A DNA stretch of 33,628 nucleotides from Clostridia bacterium (GTDB taxonomy: Bacteria > Bacillota > Clostridia > Christensenellales > CAG-138): assembly GCA_017524445.1 (NCBI GenBank), contig JAFXVP010000063.1, positions 1-33,628 on the forward strand. The letters run 5' to 3'. Made by a program: the position numbers and the translations under genes. The notes beneath the pieces were generated by a model that had not been told where the DNA came from, made no database searches, and saw only the letters and a list, made by a program, of their open reading frames with translations. Below, in pieces: positions 6,843 through 14,247 of this stretch (positions are counted from its first letter, which is position 1; the number at the start of each line of letters is the position of its first letter).

Positions 6843-9458
6843 TTAAATATCGTGCCGGTATCCGTCATGGATGGTCGGGATGTCCGGCGAAGGAACGTCC
6901 TCGCTGTAACCGAACAGCAGCGCGTCATTCCACGGACGCTGCAGATCGGCCGTGCCGGATTTGTAATGTCGATTCAAGGCCTCACCCATGAAAACGAACC
7001 CGACCGACGAACCGCCGTCCATATTGAATGCGACCGAGCATCCGTAATCCACAAACATCTGTCCGAAATACTCGAGCGAAATGCTGTGCGACCAACCTCC
7101 CTGTCTGCCTTCCGTTGCAAGCGCGATCCAATGTCCAGGCTCGATCATGCCGATGCCGCACCGCGGATTGGCGTGGTCAACGCGGCTGTCATTCGCAAAA
7201 TCGCTTACCACGCCGTTTTCGACCAGGATCGGTCCGAAGCCGTAGGTCTCGCGAATGCCTTGATCCAGCAGAATGCGTTCCGATGCATGAAAGCGCGGAA
7301 TCACTCTGAGCGTCATCCCATCCTCGATCACAAGCGTATCGGCACGGTTTGCGTTGCAGTAATACTCGCCTTTCCGGATCAGACATCCTTTTAATTCCTT
7401 TTCGGCGCTGATCAGATTATCCCCGGTCAACGCGAAAACCGCTTTTTCAAGCCGTGCATACTTCCACGGCTGAACGTATGAGCGCACACCGGAGCGATAA
7501 CTTGAATACTCCCGCATCCGGATGTCCGCGACGTAATAGATCAACGGAACCGTACGATTATTGCTGTCAACGAAGGTCGTATGAACCTCATTTATGTCGA
7601 TCGAAAGGACTTTGTTTTTATACCACCAGTGTCCGTTTTCGAAATCAAGCTCGTACTCCTCGCCTTCCCCGGAAAGATAATACGCTTCGTCCGGGTCCGG
7701 CGTCGGCGTCGGCTCCAGCGTCGGCTCCGGCGTGGGTTCCTCCGTGGGCTCCGGGGTCGGTTCGGGCGTCGGAACAGGCGTAGGTTCCTCCGTGGGCTCC
7801 GGCGTCGGCTCTTCGGTCGGCGCAGGCGTATCGGCGACAGGCGCCTCCGTCGCTTTCTCCGGCTCTTTCGGCCGATCGGTCAGTAAAAAGACCGACAGCA
7901 CGATCCCGGCGACAAGCAGAAGCAGGCAAACGGGTATCTTCGCTTTGGAGTGTTTCGCGAGCAAGAACCACAGAACGACCGCAGCAGCCGTACCGATCGC
8001 CGCGGGAAGCCACCAAAGCGCGTGCTTCGCCGAGGATCTGTCTTCCTCGGACGGCTCCTGTGTGGGTTGTGGAATCGGTTCGGGCGTCGGTTCCGGCGTC
8101 GGTTCGGGCGTCGGTTCCGCCGTAGGCTCCGGCGTCGGTTCCTCCGTGGGTTCCGACGTCGGTTCCGGCGTGGGCTCCGGCGTCGGCGTCAGATCGCGAT
8201 ATGTCGGAAGGACGTCAGCGGACAGATTTTCCAGCAGATCGTCGCCTTTTTTATCCTCGCCGACCGTGCTCTTTTCAAGCGTGAACCGCACGGTTTCCGG
8301 CATGGTCCGCCGATATACGCGCTCCTCGCTGTAGATTTGATACAGTTCGTTTGCGAGCGCGGCGGCAGTGACCCCGTCATGCGCGTACAAAGGCGTATCC
8401 CCCGAAACAGCTGTCCCGTCTTCCTGCGAGACCGTATAGACCTTGGTCGGTGTAAACGGCTCAAGCTCCCGCAAATAATCGGATTTCTCCGCATACGGCA
8501 CGGCAGCAAGCAGCTGGCGGGCGATGAATCCATCCATATAATCGCCCTCCCCCTTCGGGTCGAGCGTAATGATCAGCTTCGGACGGCAGGTGCGTATTTC
8601 CGTAACCAGATACTTTCTCAGTGTATCCTCCGAAAATCCGAGCGCAGACATTGCAGCGTTTTCATTGTCGGCATTCTGTTTTCTGCCCTTCCCGAAACAC
8701 GGCGCTTTACGGATCCCCATTTCCCGCAGGATCTGCGCACACTGGAACGAGTAAAGCCCGTCCGCTGCGCGCAAATACACGACTTTTACGGAGAGTCCGT
8801 GCTCACCGCACAGCATCGGCAGAACGCCGCCGAGTTTTGTGAGCTCGTCGCCCGGTGCATTCAGCACCACCAGTACATCCGCTTCATCCTCCATGTCCGG
8901 GAACGGAAGCGCGTTCTCGTCCGCCACGGCGTACCAGTCGCTCAAAACCAAATAACGCGACCCGCAAAGCAATGTCGCATATGCGACATTCTCATCGACG
9001 GGAACGCAAAGAAACCCGCTCGTCGTCGTGTGTCTGATCGATTCGATCTCTTTGTTTTCCGCATTAAAGAGGGTAAGCGTACAGCTTTGACTTGCTTCGT
9101 TGAAGAGAACTGCACCGTAAAACTCAAAGTACAGCATGTGCGCGCCAGACGGCACCTGCATGGTAATGTTTTCATTCTGCCGAAGCGTGACCGTTGTGAA
9201 CGGATCGCCGTCACAAAGGTGCCAGGCATAGGATTCGGCCTCCGCCGGGACCGTGTACTCGCGGGGGATCACTCCTTCGGCGGGCTCGGGCGTGGGCTCA
9301 GGCGCGGGACCTTCGGTCGGCTCCGCCGTTTCTTCCTCCGCCGGCGTTTCTTCCGAAGGCGCGGGCGTTTCTTCCGCGCGTGAAAGCACAGGCAACGTCA
9401 TAAGCAGCGCAAGCAGGATCAGGAACAAGATGCGAAATCTGTCGAATAAGCGTTTCAT
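6843..9458 (-). CDS. Large envelope protein: PIG-L-like domain, two membrane helices, phosphodiester glycosidase domain
   Basis: The 871-residue protein has a signal sequence (1-28), a Pro/Glu/Thr linker, a beta-rich region (about 65-190), a PIG-L deacetylase-like domain (about 194-390), a PEPT-repeat linker (423-470), two membrane helices (about 482-501 and 508-527), a second PEPT linker (534-588) and a C-terminal phosphodiester glycosidase (NAGPA-type) domain (about 595-850) with the hallmark F811NMDGG and WNDALLFG near the end. In PIG-L enzymes AHPDDE supplies metal ligands and a catalytic Asp; here it reads NAPGDE, so that domain is probably inactive. The glycosidase half would trim surface glycans. 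The start at 9458 rather than 9467 is explained under the promoter entry. Confidence 0.8.
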   Translation of the reverse strand: MKRLFDRFRILFLILLALLMTLPVLSRAEETPAPSEETPAEEETAEPTEGPAPEPTPEPAEGVIPREYTVPAEAESYAWHLCDGDPFTTVTLRQNENITMQVPSGAHMLYFEFYGAVLFNEASQSCTLTLFNAENKEIESIRHTTTSGFLCVPVDENVAYATLLCGSRYLVLSDWYAVADENALPFPDMEDEADVLVVLNAPGDELTKLGGVLPMLCGEHGLSVKVVYLRAADGLYSFQCAQILREMGIRKAPCFGKGRKQNADNENAAMSALGFSEDTLRKYLVTEIRTCRPKLIITLDPKGEGDYMDGFIARQLLAAVPYAEKSDYLRELEPFTPTKVYTVSQEDGTAVSGDTPLYAHDGVTAAALANELYQIYSEERVYRRTMPETVRFTLEKSTVGEDKKGDDLLENLSADVLPTYRDLTPTPEPTPEPTSEPTEEPTPEPTAEPTPEPTPEPTPEPIPQPTQEPSEEDRSSAKHALWWLPAAIGTAAAVVLWFLLAKHSKAKIPVCLLLLVAGIVLSVFLLTDRPKEPEKATEAPVADTPAPTEEPTPEPTEEPTPVPTPEPTPEPTEEPTPEPTLEPTPTPDPDEAYYLSGEGEEYELDFENGHWWYKNKVLSIDINEVHTTFVDSNNRTVPLIYYVADIRMREYSSYRSGVRSYVQPWKYARLEKAVFALTGDNLISAEKELKGCLIRKGEYYCNANRADTLVIEDGMTLRVIPRFHASERILLDQGIRETYGFGPILVENGVVSDFANDSRVDHANPRCGIGMIEPGHWIALATEGRQGGWSHSISLEYFGQMFVDYGCSVAFNMDGGSSVGFVFMGEALNRHYKSGTADLQRPWNDALLFGYSEDVPSPDIPTIHDGYRHDI

Positions 9459-9465
9459 GTACTGC

Positions 9466-9494
9466 ATTATAACAGGATTTTCAGGTCTTGTCCA
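9466..9494 (-). promoter_or_regulatory. Promoter implying a leaderless transcript
   Basis: On the minus strand TGGACA (9489-9494), 17 bases, TATAAT (9466-9471). The -10 box overlaps the ATG at 9467, so transcription should begin near 9458-9460, at or next to the second ATG. No Shine-Dalgarno site precedes either ATG. Confidence 0.65.
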
Positions 9495-9618
9495 CTGAAA
9501 TTTCGTCCATCTTTGCGTCGATTTACAGCTTGCTTACAACATATTCGCAGTTTTATGACATTTCGGACGCATTTATGCGGTAAAATATGGGTATCACAAT
9601 GAGAATGAGGTGTTTACC

Positions 9619-10293
9619 ATGACATATCTTTACGTAGCGATCCGGTTTCTGCCGCTGACGGCGCTTGCCGCGGCAATCGTGTATCTGCCGGTCGCGATTC
9701 TTTTGCATTTCAAGCGAAAGCCGTATCCGTTCATCCGGCATCTCGTGAACTATCTTTTGATCGGTTACTTCTACGCCTTGCTCTACGTGACGTTCTTCTG
9801 GGCGTCCACGAATATCCCGCTGACGCTCGAAGAGCGTCTGCATTTGTTGCCAGGCGATTCGTTTCTGTATGCGTTTCAATACGACGGCGGGCTCTGGTCC
9901 AGTCAGATCATGTGGAACGTCTGTCTCTTTATTCCGCTCGGCGGGCTGCTTCCTTGCGTCTTTTTCAATCTCCGGAAAGGCGCATGGAAGACGGCACTCC
10001 TCTGTCTTCTGCTGACGCTCTGCATCGAGACCGTACAGTTCTTTATCGGCCGTGTCGCGGATATGGACGACGTGATCTGCAACGCCGTCGGCGGCGTATT
10101 CGGACGTGCGCTCTATACGGTATGCGCATGGGCATTCAAAAAGGTCCGGCTGTTCGCGCCGATCTTCAACGACCGCGCAAAACTTCCCGGTCATATCGCC
10201 GCGATCCTTATGATGATGCTGATCCTGATCGTCCCGACCGCGCTCGATCTTCTGAATGCCGCCCTGCCCTACGGGCTGTTCCCGATCGCATAA
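9619..10293 (+). CDS. VanZ-like membrane protein
   Basis: The 224-residue protein has five or six membrane helices and the VanZ family core: NVCLFIPLGGLLP, then ETVQFFIGRVADMDDVICNAVGG. VanZ from the enterococcal vancomycin cluster gives low-level teicoplanin resistance, but stand-alone members are common in Firmicutes and mostly of unknown function, so resistance should not be assumed. ATG at 9619 is chosen because AGGTG lies seven bases upstream; a GTG at 9610 would remove that site. It faces the flavodiiron gene, with a shared hairpin terminator between. Confidence 0.85.
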   Translation: MTYLYVAIRFLPLTALAAAIVYLPVAILLHFKRKPYPFIRHLVNYLLIGYFYALLYVTFFWASTNIPLTLEERLHLLPGDSFLYAFQYDGGLWSSQIMWNVCLFIPLGGLLPCVFFNLRKGAWKTALLCLLLTLCIETVQFFIGRVADMDDVICNAVGGVFGRALYTVCAWAFKKVRLFAPIFNDRAKLPGHIAAILMMMLILIVPTALDLLNAALPYGLFPIA

Positions 10294-10315
10294 CCAACCG
10301 TTCCGTGCATGCAAA

Positions 10316-10344
10316 AGCCGCCCGCGAAGCGTTCGCGGGCGGCT
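10316..10344. terminator. Bidirectional terminator between VanZ-like and flavodiiron genes
   Basis: A perfect 13-pair stem, AGCCGCCCGCGAA (10316-10328) with its complement (10332-10344), three-base loop. TTTT follows on the minus strand and GGTTTTG on the plus strand, so it can serve both convergent genes. Confidence 0.8.
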
Positions 10345-10357
10345 GTGGTTTTGACGT

Positions 10358-12157
10358 TTACTTGATCGGTTCGAAATCGGCTGCGCCGTGCTTGCACAGC
10401 GGGCAGATGAAGTCCTCGGGCAGCTCGTCGCCTTCGTAGACATAGCCGCAGATCTTGCAGACCCAGCCCTTCTTGCCCTCGGTCGCGGGCTTCGGCTTGA
10501 CGTTCTTCTGGTAGTAGGTGTAGGTCATGGTCTCGACGCGGTTAATCACGCGCGCTTCCGCAACGGAGCAGATGAACATGCCGTGCGTGCCGAGATCGAG
10601 ATAGTCCTCGACCTTCAGGGACATGAACGAATTGATGTACTTCGGCAGGAAGACGAGCCCGTTGTCGGAACGCGGCGTCTCCCAGTTCGCGAACTTGTCG
10701 ACGTTGCGGCCGCTCTGGAAGCCGAAGTTTTCGAACACGGAGAACGGCGCTTCGATGCTGAGGCAGTTGACGTTCATGATGCCGGTCGACTTCACGACGT
10801 GGTGCGTGTAGTTCTGCTTGTTGATGCAGACCGCAACGCGGTTCGGCTGGCTGGTCAACTGCGAGACCGTGTTGACGATGCAGCCGTTGTCCTTTTTGCC
10901 GTCGTTGCTCGTTACGACGTACAGACCGTAGCCGATGTTGAACAGCGCGGTGAGGTCGTTCTTGTTCGCGGTCTCGTTGTTGCGCGCTTCGTATTCCTCG
11001 CAGAGCTCCTCCGCCATCGCGTCGATCTGCTGCTTGTTCTCGTCGTTCATCGCGCTCATGATCTTCACCTGCGTGTTCAGGAACTTGAGATCCTTGCACG
11101 GTTCGAGGATGCCCTTCATGGTCTTTGCAGCCATCGGCGCCCAGCTGCCGTTTTCGATGACGCCGATCGTGCGCTTCTTGTAGCCGCGCTCGACAAGATG
11201 CTCGAGGAACGTCCGCATGAACGGGAACACGTCGGCGTTGTAGGTCGTGGACGCAACGACGAGCTTACCGTAGCGGAACGCGTCCTCCACTGCCTCCGCC
11301 ATGTCCTCGCGCGCAAGATCGGCGACGGAGACCTTCGGGCAGCCCTTTGCCTTCAGCTTGTCCGCAAGGAGCTCGACCGCCTTCTTGGTGTTGCCGTAGA
11401 CCGAGGTATACGCGATGAACACGCCGTCGGATTCGACGCCGTAGCTCGACCAGGTCTGATACAGATTGATATGGTACGCGAGGTTTTCCTTGAGCACCGG
11501 TCCGTGCAGCGGGCAGATCGTCTGAATGTCGAGATTTGCCGCCTTTTTGAGGACTGCCTGTACCTGTGCGCCGTACTTGCCGACGATGCCGAAATAGTAC
11601 CGCCGCGCTTCGCATGCCCAATCCTCCTCGACGTCCAGCGCGCCGAACTTGCCGAAGCCGTCCGCCGAAAACAGGATCTTATCCTTCGCGTCGTAAGTCA
11701 TCAGAACCTCGGGCCAATGCACCATCGGCGCGGTCACGAACGCGAGCGTATGTTCGCCCAGAGAAAGCGTGTCGCCTTCGCCGACCACGACGCGGCGATC
11801 CTCGAACTCCGTGCCGAAGAAGTTCTTCATCATCGCAAACGCCTTCGCGGAAGCGACGATCTTCGCGCCCGGAAACTCCTTCGCAAACGTCATGATGTTC
11901 GCCGAATGGTCCGGCTCCATGTGCTGCACGATCAGATAATCCGGCTTTCTGCCTGCGAGCGCGTTTTCGAGGTTGTCGAGCCATTCATGCTTGAAGCGGG
12001 CGTCGACCGTGTCGAATACGGCGATCTTTTGGTCCATCACAACATAGGAATTGTACGCCATACCGTTCGGAACAACGTACTGTCCCTCAAAGAGGTCGAT
12101 CTCATGGTCGTTTACGCCGATATACAGCACGCTGTCGGTCACATGATTCAGGTTCAT
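10358..12157 (-). CDS. Flavodiiron protein with flavin reductase and rubredoxin domains
   Basis: The 599-residue protein should reduce O2 (or NO) to harmless products, protecting an anaerobe. Domains in order: metallo-beta-lactamase-like diiron domain (1-240) with ligands H79-x-E81-x-D83-H84, H147, D166 and H218; flavodoxin domain (245-390, TSVYGNT); flavin-reductase-like FMN domain (400-545); rubredoxin (565-599) with C567, C570, C585 and C588. Thus electron entry and catalysis are in one chain. Simpler family members have only the first two domains. The start at 12157 has AGGGGG six bases upstream; the frame upstream to 12199 lies in the promoter region. It is a single-gene unit with a strong promoter. 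Confidence 0.93.
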   Translation of the reverse strand: MNLNHVTDSVLYIGVNDHEIDLFEGQYVVPNGMAYNSYVVMDQKIAVFDTVDARFKHEWLDNLENALAGRKPDYLIVQHMEPDHSANIMTFAKEFPGAKIVASAKAFAMMKNFFGTEFEDRRVVVGEGDTLSLGEHTLAFVTAPMVHWPEVLMTYDAKDKILFSADGFGKFGALDVEEDWACEARRYYFGIVGKYGAQVQAVLKKAANLDIQTICPLHGPVLKENLAYHINLYQTWSSYGVESDGVFIAYTSVYGNTKKAVELLADKLKAKGCPKVSVADLAREDMAEAVEDAFRYGKLVVASTTYNADVFPFMRTFLEHLVERGYKKRTIGVIENGSWAPMAAKTMKGILEPCKDLKFLNTQVKIMSAMNDENKQQIDAMAEELCEEYEARNNETANKNDLTALFNIGYGLYVVTSNDGKKDNGCIVNTVSQLTSQPNRVAVCINKQNYTHHVVKSTGIMNVNCLSIEAPFSVFENFGFQSGRNVDKFANWETPRSDNGLVFLPKYINSFMSLKVEDYLDLGTHGMFICSVAEARVINRVETMTYTYYQKNVKPKPATEGKKGWVCKICGYVYEGDELPEDFICPLCKHGAADFEPIK

Positions 12158-12187
12158 AAGGTACCCCCTGTACAAAATTTCTTTTTT

Positions 12188-12216
12188 ATTATAACACAAA
12201 CCGCCTGCGGTTTCAA
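12188..12216 (-). promoter_or_regulatory. Promoter of the flavodiiron gene
   Basis: On the minus strand TTGAAA (12211-12216), 17 bases, TATAAT (12188-12193). The -35 box is inside the loop of the terminator hairpin of the upstream gene. Confidence 0.75.
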
Positions 12217-12228
12217 CAGCCGCAGGCG
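12202..12228 (-). terminator. Terminator of the ECF operon
   Basis: CGCCTGCGG (12202-12210) pairs with CCGCAGGCG (12220-12228), nine-base loop. The following run (GTTTGTG) is weak in T. It overlaps the flavodiiron promoter. Confidence 0.55.
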
Positions 12229-12252
12229 ATTTTGTCGTATGAAATTGCGCCG

Positions 12253-13479
12253 TTACATGACGTATTCCGCGGCGTTGACGACCTTAAGATCCGGGTTCAG
12301 ATGCAGCGCGCCGGCCACCAGTCCGGCGATGCCCCCATCATCGTCATCCGCGCCGCCGATCGAAGCGACGTCCCTGGAGACCGCGCTGACCGCCGCTTCC
12401 TGCTCCTCGCTGCAATAGACCTGCGCGCAGTCGGCAATGGTAAGGCGTTCGAGGATCAACTCGCTCGGCACGTCCTTTGCGATGTGCACCGTGGCGCAGT
12501 CCGTCACCAGGATCCCGTCCGCATACTTTTCGAGCAGCGCCTTGTCCACCGTCGCCCGCACGTGGTCCTCGATGACCTTGCCGGTCTTTTTTACGATGAT
12601 CAGCTCGTCGTAGTGCTCGACAACGTCCTCAAACGCGTCGACGAGCTCCGCGGGCAGCTTGACGTCGCCATTCACGTACAGATACTCGATCTCGGGCAGG
12701 ATCTCCGCCGCCTCCGGTTCCACGGTGAGATCGCCGTTCAGGAAGACCCGCTTGCCGCACTTTTTCAGGAAGCGCCTGTTCATTTTGACGGAATCGTTCA
12801 CAAACTTCGTCCCGTCGGGAACGATCAGGATGTCCGTATCCTCCGACAGCATCGGCGTCACCGCCTCTGTAAGTCCTTCGGCAACGATCGCAGATTTAGA
12901 CGCAAACCGCACGCCCTTTTCCTGAAGCTTTCCGACGTTCAATTCGGTGTCCGTAAAGATGAGCCGACGCGCCGCCCAGTAGAGCACGTTCTCCCTGGCC
13001 CGCAGCGGGAAGGTCCTGTCGATCTCCGCGTTGCGGCGCAACAGAATCGCGCCGTCCGGATAGGCGTTTACGGAACCGTTGACGCTCAAATTGGATAGCT
13101 TTCCCGACATGCTCTTCGGCATCGTCACCGAGCCGTTGACCTTGATCTCGTGGAACGCCTGCGCTGCAGAAAGTGCGTCCGCGCCGATTGTCAACGCGCC
13201 GTTGACCATCAGGACCGCGATCTCGCCCTCGCGCGGGGCGCCGTCCGCCGTCAGCTCGTATGCGCCGTTGTGGCTCGATACCTTTACGTTCGCTCCCGCG
13301 GGCACTTCCATCACGTCCGCCGCGTTCAGCATGACGTTGTATCGGTTGATGAGCTCCTTCGTCTCCGTCGTCACAATCACCGAAGCGGCGTTCACAACGA
13401 TCTGTTCATAGGTTTTCAGCGTTTCTTCCGACACGCTGCGCATGTCGCAAGTCGCACAGTTTACGATCATCTTTTTCAT
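12253..13479 (-). CDS. Repeat protein of unknown function (bactofilin-like beta-solenoid), ECF operon
   Basis: The 408-residue protein has no signal peptide or membrane segment. About ten copies of a short strand-turn unit recur, centred on V-N-G/A followed by a hydrophobic strand (IVVNAASVIV, VMLNAADVME, LMVNGALTIG, IKVNGSVTMP, LSVNGSVNAY, VFLNGDLTVE, LYVNGDVKLP). This suggests a beta-solenoid like those of bactofilins, but I cannot assign it to that family. An acidic DDDD loop and a hydrophobic stretch lie near the C-terminus. The start at 13479 is supported by AGGAGAAAATAACC directly before it; the frame upstream to 13593 belongs to the preceding small gene. It is the last gene of the sigma-factor operon and is the likely effector. 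Confidence 0.7.
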   Translation of the reverse strand: MKKMIVNCATCDMRSVSEETLKTYEQIVVNAASVIVTTETKELINRYNVMLNAADVMEVPAGANVKVSSHNGAYELTADGAPREGEIAVLMVNGALTIGADALSAAQAFHEIKVNGSVTMPKSMSGKLSNLSVNGSVNAYPDGAILLRRNAEIDRTFPLRARENVLYWAARRLIFTDTELNVGKLQEKGVRFASKSAIVAEGLTEAVTPMLSEDTDILIVPDGTKFVNDSVKMNRRFLKKCGKRVFLNGDLTVEPEAAEILPEIEYLYVNGDVKLPAELVDAFEDVVEHYDELIIVKKTGKVIEDHVRATVDKALLEKYADGILVTDCATVHIAKDVPSELILERLTIADCAQVYCSEEQEAAVSAVSRDVASIGGADDDDGGIAGLVAGALHLNPDLKVVNAAEYVM

Positions 13480-13499
13480 GGTTATTTTCTCCTGTCTTA

Positions 13500-13658
13500 T
13501 CATCTGTAGATCCTGCAGCCGATCTCCGGATCCGCCATCGAAAGCTGCTCGTTCGGATAATAGGGTGGGTATCGCTTCAAAGGTCTGTCCCAAATCTGCT
13601 CCTGCAGGCGTCTTGCCTCCCGATCGTCATAAAAAAACAGTCGTTTTGCTCGTTTCAT
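13500..13658 (-). CDS. Small basic protein (52 aa) between sigma factor and repeat protein
   Basis: Starting MKRAKRLFFYDDREARRLQE, the 52-residue protein is rich in Arg, Lys and Tyr (KRYPPYYPNEQ) and has no membrane segment. I do not recognise it. Its ATG at 13658 overlaps the sigma-factor TGA as ATGA, and AAGGAG lies eight bases upstream inside the sigma gene. An in-frame ATG two codons earlier (13664) is too close to that site. Anti-sigma factors often follow ECF genes, but this one is far shorter than the usual ones and lacks the zinc-binding HxxxCxxC motif, so an anti-sigma role is only a possibility. Confidence 0.65.
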   Translation of the reverse strand: MKRAKRLFFYDDREARRLQEQIWDRPLKRYPPYYPNEQLSMADPEIGCRIYR

Positions 13659-14116
13659 TTGCATAGCTCCTTTTTCAACAATTGTCTTGCCCGCGACAGT
13701 TTGGTGCGGACGGTCGCCGCAGGCATTTGGAAGATCTCCGCAAGCTCCGCCGCGCTGTAGCCCTCTAAGTATCGCATCCGGAACATCGTCCGGACGTCCG
13801 GCGGAAGCCGCAAGAGCAAAAGTGTCGTTTCCACCTGCGCAAAGCCGGATTCCTCGAAGCCCTCGCCCTCATACAGAATCTGCTGTCGTTTGAGAAAGCG
13901 CGTGTTCCGCCTTGCCTCGTCCATGAACAGGTTCTTTGCGGTCCGGTAGAGCCATGCGCGCTTCTGCTCCGGCGGCAGCGGTGCAAGCTGCTCCTGATGC
14001 TCCAGCGCTTTCAGAAAGGTTTCCTGCGCAAGATCGGCGCCCTTTTCTCCGTCGCGGCACAGCATCGTGCAGAAGCGGGCAAGCTCCCCGAAATGCTGCG
14101 CATACAATTCGTTCAT
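13655..14116 (-). CDS. ECF-type RNA polymerase sigma factor
   Basis: The 153-residue protein has sigma region 2 (about 8-75; ADLAQETFLKALEH, RAWLYRTAKNLFMDEARR) and region 4 (about 95-150; LPPDVRTMFRMRYLEGYSAAELAEIF, VRTKLSRARQLLKK), the pattern of extracytoplasmic-function sigma factors. The start at 14116 has AGGAGGGG five bases before it; the upstream frame to 14266 runs into a terminator and promoter. The three genes that follow one another (sigma, 52-aa protein, repeat protein) are tightly spaced. A promoter of ECF type lies in front, so it probably controls its own synthesis. No classical anti-sigma gene is present. Confidence 0.9.
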   Translation of the reverse strand: MNELYAQHFGELARFCTMLCRDGEKGADLAQETFLKALEHQEQLAPLPPEQKRAWLYRTAKNLFMDEARRNTRFLKRQQILYEGEGFEESGFAQVETTLLLLRLPPDVRTMFRMRYLEGYSAAELAEIFQMPAATVRTKLSRARQLLKKELCK

Positions 14117-14149
14117 CCTTGCCCCTCCTTTCCTTTGCCGTTCACTTAT

Positions 14150-14178
14150 ATAACGAACAAGCCGGGCGATGTGTTTCA
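14150..14178 (-). promoter_or_regulatory. Candidate ECF-type promoter, autoregulation
   Basis: On the minus strand TGAAAC (14173-14178), 17 bases, CGTTAT (14150-14155). TGAAAC with CGT at this spacing is the pattern used by ECF sigma factors such as SigW. A SigA promoter at normal spacing is not obvious here. Confidence 0.55.
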
Positions 14179-14200
14179 AAAATTTTTTGTGATGCAGAAA

Positions 14201-14226
14201 CGCCCGCGGTTTTTCTGCCGCAGGCG
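14201..14226 (-). terminator. Terminator of the DUF218 gene
   Basis: CGCCCGCGG (14201-14209) pairs with CCGCAGGCG (14218-14226) with one G-T pair. TTTC follows on the minus strand. The stem closely resembles the terminator at 12202-12228. Confidence 0.6.
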
Positions 14227-14247
14227 GTTTTATCAGGGTTCCGCGCG

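Noticed and set aside
5219..6991. A 590-codon open frame on the plus strand
   Set aside because: It runs antisense to the radical SAM and TraX-like genes and is rich in Arg and His, as expected of a shadow frame.
8050..8190. GC-rich direct repeats in DNA
   Set aside because: They are codons of the PEPT linker in the envelope protein and are explained by protein composition.
7950..9383. A 477-codon plus-strand frame with RRRFRRR runs
   Set aside because: Antisense of the PEPT-repeat and PIG-L-like coding sequence; the Arg runs are the reverse of Pro/Glu/Thr codons.
9619..10293. VanZ-like gene as a glycopeptide resistance determinant
   Set aside because: No van ligase, dehydrogenase or sensor genes are near, and VanZ-like proteins are common without resistance.
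10388..12418. A 676-codon open frame on the plus strand
   Set aside because: It lies antisense to the flavodiiron gene, whose domains are clear. High GC keeps the opposite frame open; the translation has no recognisable domain.
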